Positions 23,704 to 27,233 of a stretch of DNA of 27,233 bases are shown here, piece by piece. The stretch is from Citreimonas sp042096055 (lineage in GTDB: Bacteria; Pseudomonadota; Alphaproteobacteria; Rhodobacterales; Rhodobacteraceae): the NCBI RefSeq assembly GCF_042096055.1, contig NZ_JBELMH010000047.1:1-27233 (forward strand), given 5' to 3'. Numbering within the stretch: position 1 is the stretch's first letter; every line of letters starts with the position of its first letter. The notes under the pieces were generated by a model. That model did not search any database and was not told where the DNA came from. It saw only the letters and a list, made by a program, of their open reading frames with translations. Position numbers and translations under genes: made by a program.

Positions 23704-23981
23704 CCTTTTGTCTGACCTGCGTACACAAACATCGCTTTCCGAATCGAGCAAGAAAAAAATGGTCTCGGTATGCAAAGCGCAAAAAAGTTGTTCAAACGCG
23801 CTCTGCTTGTAGATTTTTGCACAGCAATCCGGCAGCTTACCAACGGCGAGCCGACACACGCGCCGAAAAGCCGAAGCCGAAAAATGATTTTCTGTATACC
23901 ACAACCTTTCGTTGCACGCGCATTAATCGTTCGATAACAGTTGCTTGCCAACCGTTCCGGACGCAGGAGATCGGAAAAGAG
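23704..23981. promoter_or_regulatory. Divergent control region between the ABC operon and gntR
   Basis: A 278-base A+T-rich spacer with no gene. It should hold promoters for both directions. A GTATAC core at 23894-23899 inside CTGTATACCA resembles sites of FCD-type GntR regulators, and GTACACAA lies nearer the ATPase gene (about 23721-23728). These are weak matches; I cannot place -10/-35 boxes reliably. Confidence 0.55.
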
Positions 23982-24980
23982 ATGCCCCAGAAGGCGAACG
24001 CCACCCTCGCGCCGGACCCTCAGCCGGCGACCCTGTTCGAGGTCGCGGCCGACCTTCTGCGCACCAACATCTCGGACGGAAAGCTGGCGCCCGGGGTCGT
24101 GCTGCAGGAAAGCGCGCTGGCCGAGCGGCTGTCGATGTCACGCGCCACGATCAAGCGGGCGCTTTCGCTGCTGTCCGACGAGGGGCTGGTGCAGAAGTTC
24201 TCGGGGCGCGGCTACCTTGTGACCGGCGGCGACGAAACACCGCTGCGCCTCGACCTGCGCACGCTCGACCTGGACCTAGACGCGCTTGACGACACGGTGG
24301 GCAAGCCGAACTGGCTGCGGATCCACAACGCGGTCGAGCAGGAGCTGTCGCGCTGCCTGGTCTTTGGCCGCTACCGCGTGGTCGAGGCCCTCGTCGCACA
24401 GGAATTTGACGTCAGCCGGACGGTCGTGCGCGACGTGCTCTCGCGCCTGCAGGAACGCGGGCTGGTCCAGAAAAGCGCCAATTCCCGCTGGGTGGTCGAG
24501 CCGCTGACCGCGCAGCGGATCAAGGACAAGTTCGAGCTGCGCATGGTACTCGAGGTGGCGGCGCTGAATTCGGCCCGGCCTTCGACCGAGGCACTGACGA
24601 CCCTCGCCGACGACATCCGCGCCCTGCCCGGGGACCGGCCGATCACCGCGCAGACGTGGTTCGACCTCGACCAGCGCTTCCTGGAGCTGGCGATCCTGTC
24701 CACCCCCAACCGCGAGCTTGCGACCTATATCGGCGGCAACCGCAGCGGGCTGTGGGCACTGCACAGCGTCCTGTTCTCGCTCGGCCTACCGCCCGACCGG
24801 CAATCGCTGATGGAGTTGTTCATGGTCATCGACCTGCTCCGCTCGGGGACGACCACGGCCGCGGCGGGCATGCTGTCGACGCATCTCAGGAACTCGCTGC
24901 ACCGGACGATCTCTCAGCTGAAGATCGTGTCAGTCATCGACCCGCCGAAGGATTTCGCGCCCTACCTGATCCCGACCTGA
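23982..24980 (+). CDS. GntR-family regulator with two winged-helix domains and an FCD-like C-terminus
   Basis: This 332-residue protein contains two GntR-type winged helices in tandem: about residues 16-80 (SALAERLSMSRATIKRALSL, then GLVQKFSGRGYLV) and about 107-170 (VAQEFDVSRTVVRDVLSRLQ, then GLVQKSANSRWVV). A helical FCD-like effector domain of about 150 residues follows. Usual GntR regulators carry one winged helix and dimerise. The ATG at 23982 follows GGAAAAGAG; the open frame upstream to 23817 is A+T-rich spacer, not protein-like. Being divergent from the ABC operon it most likely controls it. The two domains may let a monomer bind a palindrome or a dimer bind four half-sites (inference). 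Confidence 0.9.
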   Translation: MPQKANATLAPDPQPATLFEVAADLLRTNISDGKLAPGVVLQESALAERLSMSRATIKRALSLLSDEGLVQKFSGRGYLVTGGDETPLRLDLRTLDLDLDALDDTVGKPNWLRIHNAVEQELSRCLVFGRYRVVEALVAQEFDVSRTVVRDVLSRLQERGLVQKSANSRWVVEPLTAQRIKDKFELRMVLEVAALNSARPSTEALTTLADDIRALPGDRPITAQTWFDLDQRFLELAILSTPNRELATYIGGNRSGLWALHSVLFSLGLPPDRQSLMELFMVIDLLRSGTTTAAAGMLSTHLRNSLHRTISQLKIVSVIDPPKDFAPYLIPT

Positions 24981-25077
24981 GCGGGGCGCCGGCAACGGGC
25001 GCGCGTTGCATCATGGGCCGCTACAGCGGCGTGCGGAATCACTTTACAAAACCGGTTTTTTGGTTTCTTTTGGCGCC
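24981..25077. other. Spacer between gntR and arsR
   Basis: 97 bases. It holds a short hairpin (GCCGC-TACA-GCGGC, about 25018-25031) without a T run, then an A+T-rich stretch just before the arsR start that includes a perfect AAAACCGGTTTT palindrome. Confidence 0.6.
25048..25059. promoter_or_regulatory. Candidate ArsR operator upstream of arsR
   Basis: AAAACCGGTTTT is a perfect 12-base palindrome lying 18 bases before the arsR ATG. ArsR-type repressors bind short A+T-rich inverted repeats over their own promoter, so this is the natural candidate. Confidence 0.5.
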
Positions 25078-25395
25078 ATGACCACGCACAGCCCCAACGC
25101 CCGCGCGCTCGCCGCCCTCGGCCACGACACCCGCCTGTCGATCTTCCGCCTGCTGGTGCGGGCGGGGGACGCGGGCCTGCGCGTCAGCGATATCGGGGAG
25201 CACCTAGGCATGGCCCCTTCGACCCTGGCACATCACCTCTCGACGCTCGTCGGCGCGGGGCTGGTGATCCAGGACAAGCAGGGGCGCGAGGTCTTCAACC
25301 GCGTCGACTTTCCCGCGATGAACGACCTTCTGGGGTTCCTGACCTCGGAATGCTGTACCGGCGTCACCGTCCGCGCGGCCCAGGGCACCGCATGA
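25078..25395 (+). CDS. arsR: ArsR-family repressor with a single C-terminal Cys-Cys pair
   Basis: The 105-residue protein is one winged-helix domain: LAALGHDTRLSIFRLLVRAG, then DIGEHLGMAPSTLAHHLSTL as the recognition part, and the wing near DKQGREVF. The only cysteines are Cys92-Cys93 near the C-terminus. ArsR proteins that use C-terminal cysteines are known: AfArsR senses arsenite with three, and the Shewanella protein that senses trivalent methylarsenical uses two adjacent ones. The presence of just two, next to an ArsP-type permease, favours organoarsenical sensing (inference). The start is set by the ATG at 25078; no good ribosome site is visible. Confidence 0.88.
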   Translation: MTTHSPNARALAALGHDTRLSIFRLLVRAGDAGLRVSDIGEHLGMAPSTLAHHLSTLVGAGLVIQDKQGREVFNRVDFPAMNDLLGFLTSECCTGVTVRAAQGTA

Positions 25396-25446
25396 ACCCG
25401 CGCGCGCTTTCAGGCGCAAAGAAACCACAAAGCCAGAGATTTGGTG

Positions 25447-26499
25447 ATGACTGACTCGACGATTGCAGCCCCCGGCCCGCGCGCGGCGCTGCGCCACCTG
25501 TGGCAGAAACAGCGGGTCTGGGTGGTCTCGGCGCTGATTCTTGCGTCACTTGCGGTGTTCGACCCTTCGCAGGCGGCAGACAGCACGCGTTTCGCCGCCG
25601 CGGCGCTGCTGAACACCGCACCGTTCCTGATCCTGTCGATCGCGATCGCCGCCTGGGCGGGCGCGACCGGGGCCGACAACCTCATCGCGCGCGCCTTTAC
25701 CGGCGCCCCATTGCTGATGATCGGGCTGGGGGCACTGGCGGGCGGCGTCTCACCGTTCTGCTCGTGCGGGGTCATCCCGCTGATCGCGGCGTTGCTGGCG
25801 ATGGGCGTGCCGCTGTCGGCGGTGATGGCCTTCTGGCTGGCGTCGCCGATCATGGACCCGTCGATGTTCGTGCTGACCGCAGGCCTGCTCGGCGTCGGGT
25901 TCGCGGTCGCCAAGACGGTCGCGGCGATCGGCCTGGGCGTCTTCGGCGGGGTCGTGGTGCAACTGATGATGCGCGGCGGCGCCTTCGCCGATCCCCTGCG
26001 CGACGGGATCGGCAACGGCGGATGCGGCGGCGCGAAGATCCGCGCGCCGAAGCCCGTCGTCTGGCGGTTCTGGAGCGACCCCGCCCGCCGCGCGACCTTT
26101 GCCGCCACCGCCCTGAGCACGACGCTGTTCCTGGCGCGGTGGCTTACGCTGGCCTTCATCCTCGAAAGCCTGATGTTGGCGTGGATCCCGGTCGAGACCG
26201 TGACCGCGGCCCTGGGCGGCGACGGAGTGATGCCGATCGTGACCGCGACACTCGTCGGAGTGCCGGCCTACCTGAACGGCTACGCGGCGCTGCCCCTGGT
26301 GGGCGGGCTGATCGAGCAGGGCATGGCGCCCGGGGCCGGCATGGCCTTCCTCGTCGCGGGCGGCGTGACTTCGGTTCCCGCGGCGATGGCGGTGTGGGCG
26401 CTGGCCCGGCCGCAGGTCTTCGCCATCTACATCGCGCTGTCGCTGGCCGGCGCCTTCGCCTCGGGGCTGCTGTTCCAGCTCTGGATGTCCTTGGCGTGA
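25447..26499 (+). CDS. arsP: ArsP / DUF318 (COG0701) permease
   Basis: At 350 residues with about eight membrane segments, this has the family hallmark SPFCSCGVIPLIAALLAMGV with Cys105 and Cys107, followed by the FWLASPIMDPSMFVLTAG segment. ArsP members export trivalent organoarsenicals; other members of the DUF318 family are uncharacterised. It lies 51 bases after arsR and so is probably co-transcribed. The ATG at 25447 was chosen; GTG (25444) and TTG (25441) just upstream are also possible. A cytoplasmic loop around residues 195-205 contains GNGGCGG. Confidence 0.88.
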   Translation: MTDSTIAAPGPRAALRHLWQKQRVWVVSALILASLAVFDPSQAADSTRFAAAALLNTAPFLILSIAIAAWAGATGADNLIARAFTGAPLLMIGLGALAGGVSPFCSCGVIPLIAALLAMGVPLSAVMAFWLASPIMDPSMFVLTAGLLGVGFAVAKTVAAIGLGVFGGVVVQLMMRGGAFADPLRDGIGNGGCGGAKIRAPKPVVWRFWSDPARRATFAATALSTTLFLARWLTLAFILESLMLAWIPVETVTAALGGDGVMPIVTATLVGVPAYLNGYAALPLVGGLIEQGMAPGAGMAFLVAGGVTSVPAAMAVWALARPQVFAIYIALSLAGAFASGLLFQLWMSLA

Positions 26500-26542
26500 G
26501 CGTTCACAAGAGGCGTAAAGACGGCGAGTCCGAAACGCGATC

Positions 26543-27233
26543 ATGAGTCCGAGTATCCCCGCCCGGCGGCGCGGCGCGGTCGTCGCCGCGCTCGGCACCT
26601 CGCTCACAGTCAGCTGGGCCTCAAGCTACTATATCCCAGCCGTCCTTGCCGTTCCGATGGCCGAGGATCTCGGTCTGGCACCGGTCTGGGTATTCGGCGC
26701 GTTCTCGATGGCGATGGTGGTCTCGGCGCTGGTCGGCCCGTGGGCGGGGGCGCGGATCGACGGCGCGGGCGGGCGCGGCGTGCTGATCCTGTCGAACCTG
26801 ATCTTCGCCGCGGGCCTCGCGCTGCTGGCCGTGGCGCCGTCGCCGGCGATCCTGTTCGCCGGGTGGGCGATCATCGGGCTCGGCATGGGCATCGGTCTCT
26901 ACGAGGCGGGCTTTGCAACGCTCACGGGCATATACGGGAAAGAGGCACGCGGGCCGATCACCGGCATCACCCTGATCGCCGGTTTCGCCAGCACGGTCGG
27001 CTGGCCGCTGTCCGGCCTGATGCTGGCGACCTGGGGCTGGCGCGAGGCCTGCCTCGGCTGGGCGCTGATCCACCTTTGCCTGGCGCTGCCGCTCAACGCC
27101 TGCCTGCCGAGAGGCACCGCGACGGCGGACGGGCCGCGCGCCCCGGCAGAGGACGGACCGCCGCCGTCGCGCACTGCAATGTGGCTCTTGGCCTTCGTCT
27201 TCGCCGCGACCTGGTTCAACTCGACCGCCATGG
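26543..27233 (+). CDS. Major facilitator superfamily transporter (3' end beyond the window)
   Basis: The frame is open from the ATG at 26543 to the last base, giving 230 residues. It shows alternating hydrophobic segments of an MFS N-terminal half: a segment with SWASSYYIPAVLAVPM, then FGAFSMAMVVSALVGPWAG with the following RIDGAGGRG loop typical of the 2-3 loop, then three more segments and the polar central loop (about residues 192-212), with one further segment starting at the window edge. It follows the ArsP gene by 43 bases in the same direction, so it may belong to the same operon. Some MFS proteins in ars operons (ArsK, ArsJ) export arsenicals, but nothing in the visible part proves this. 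Open frames on the opposite strand here are shadows. Confidence 0.88.
   Translation, partial: MSPSIPARRRGAVVAALGTSLTVSWASSYYIPAVLAVPMAEDLGLAPVWVFGAFSMAMVVSALVGPWAGARIDGAGGRGVLILSNLIFAAGLALLAVAPSPAILFAGWAIIGLGMGIGLYEAGFATLTGIYGKEARGPITGITLIAGFASTVGWPLSGLMLATWGWREACLGWALIHLCLALPLNACLPRGTATADGPRAPAEDGPPPSRTAMWLLAFVFAATWFNSTAM

Noticed and set aside
25500..26546. 348-residue plus-strand open frame overlapping the ArsP gene
   Set aside because: It is in a different frame from the permease, is extremely Arg/Gly-rich and has no membrane segments.
26621..27231. Minus-strand open frames near the right end
   Set aside because: The plus strand encodes a convincing MFS membrane protein here that simply runs off the window. 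The minus-strand products are Pro/Ala/Arg-rich without domains.

Overview
The window is a G+C-rich chromosomal stretch whose gene content and codon use fit an alphaproteobacterium, most likely of the Rhodobacterales (inference from gene families; no rRNA or marker gene is present). It is almost fully coding and mostly devoted to uptake and breakdown of amide, lactam or imide compounds. Two runs of 100 N (3195-3294 and 9413-9512) mark scaffold gaps. No tRNA, rRNA, CRISPR array, insertion sequence or phage gene was seen.

Layout. (1) 1-1356, plus: 3' part of a thiamine-diphosphate enzyme of the acetolactate synthase family. (2) 1373-5856, minus: pxpA (LamB/YcsF), a 78-residue biotin carrier, biotin carboxylase, pxpB, pxpC and a cupin. 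Together these form a complete, split urea-carboxylase-like machine plus a LamB/YcsF hydrolase. A LysR regulator (6158-7060, plus) is divergent from it, and the 301-base spacer holds two T-N11-A inverted repeats. (3) 7142-11286, minus: hyuA and hyuB, the other (ATP-dependent hydantoinase/oxoprolinase) way of opening lactam rings, preceded by an AraC-type regulator. The apparent break in hyuA is an assembly artefact: an identical 55-base sequence sits on both sides of the N run, and collapsing it restores one 675-codon frame.

(4) 12506-23703, minus: a tight 12-gene unit with no gap above about 70 bases. Order of transcription: ABC ATPase 1, two permeases, two short-chain dehydrogenases, a Tat-exported solute-binding protein, ABC ATPase 2, a polysaccharide-deacetylase-fold hydrolase of the HpPgdA/cyclic-imidase type, a small CxxC protein, a COG0523 GTPase with an eight-histidine run, a second solute-binding protein without any signal peptide, and an asparaginase-like amidohydrolase. 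A GntR-type regulator with two winged-helix domains (23982-24980, plus) is divergent from it. A reasonable working model (inference) is import of a small nitrogenous compound, ring opening by the imidase-like enzyme, amide hydrolysis by the asparaginase-like enzyme, and oxidation by the dehydrogenases, with the COG0523 protein supplying metal.

(5) 25078-27233, plus: an arsR-type repressor with one adjacent cysteine pair, an ArsP/DUF318 permease and the start of an MFS transporter, which looks like a small organoarsenical or metalloid resistance operon cut by the window end.

Most notable points: the biotin-linked PxpABC operon, the imidase/asparaginase/COG0523 module, the paired ABC ATPases of which one lacks the H-loop histidine, the leaderless solute-binding protein, and the false frameshift in hyuA.
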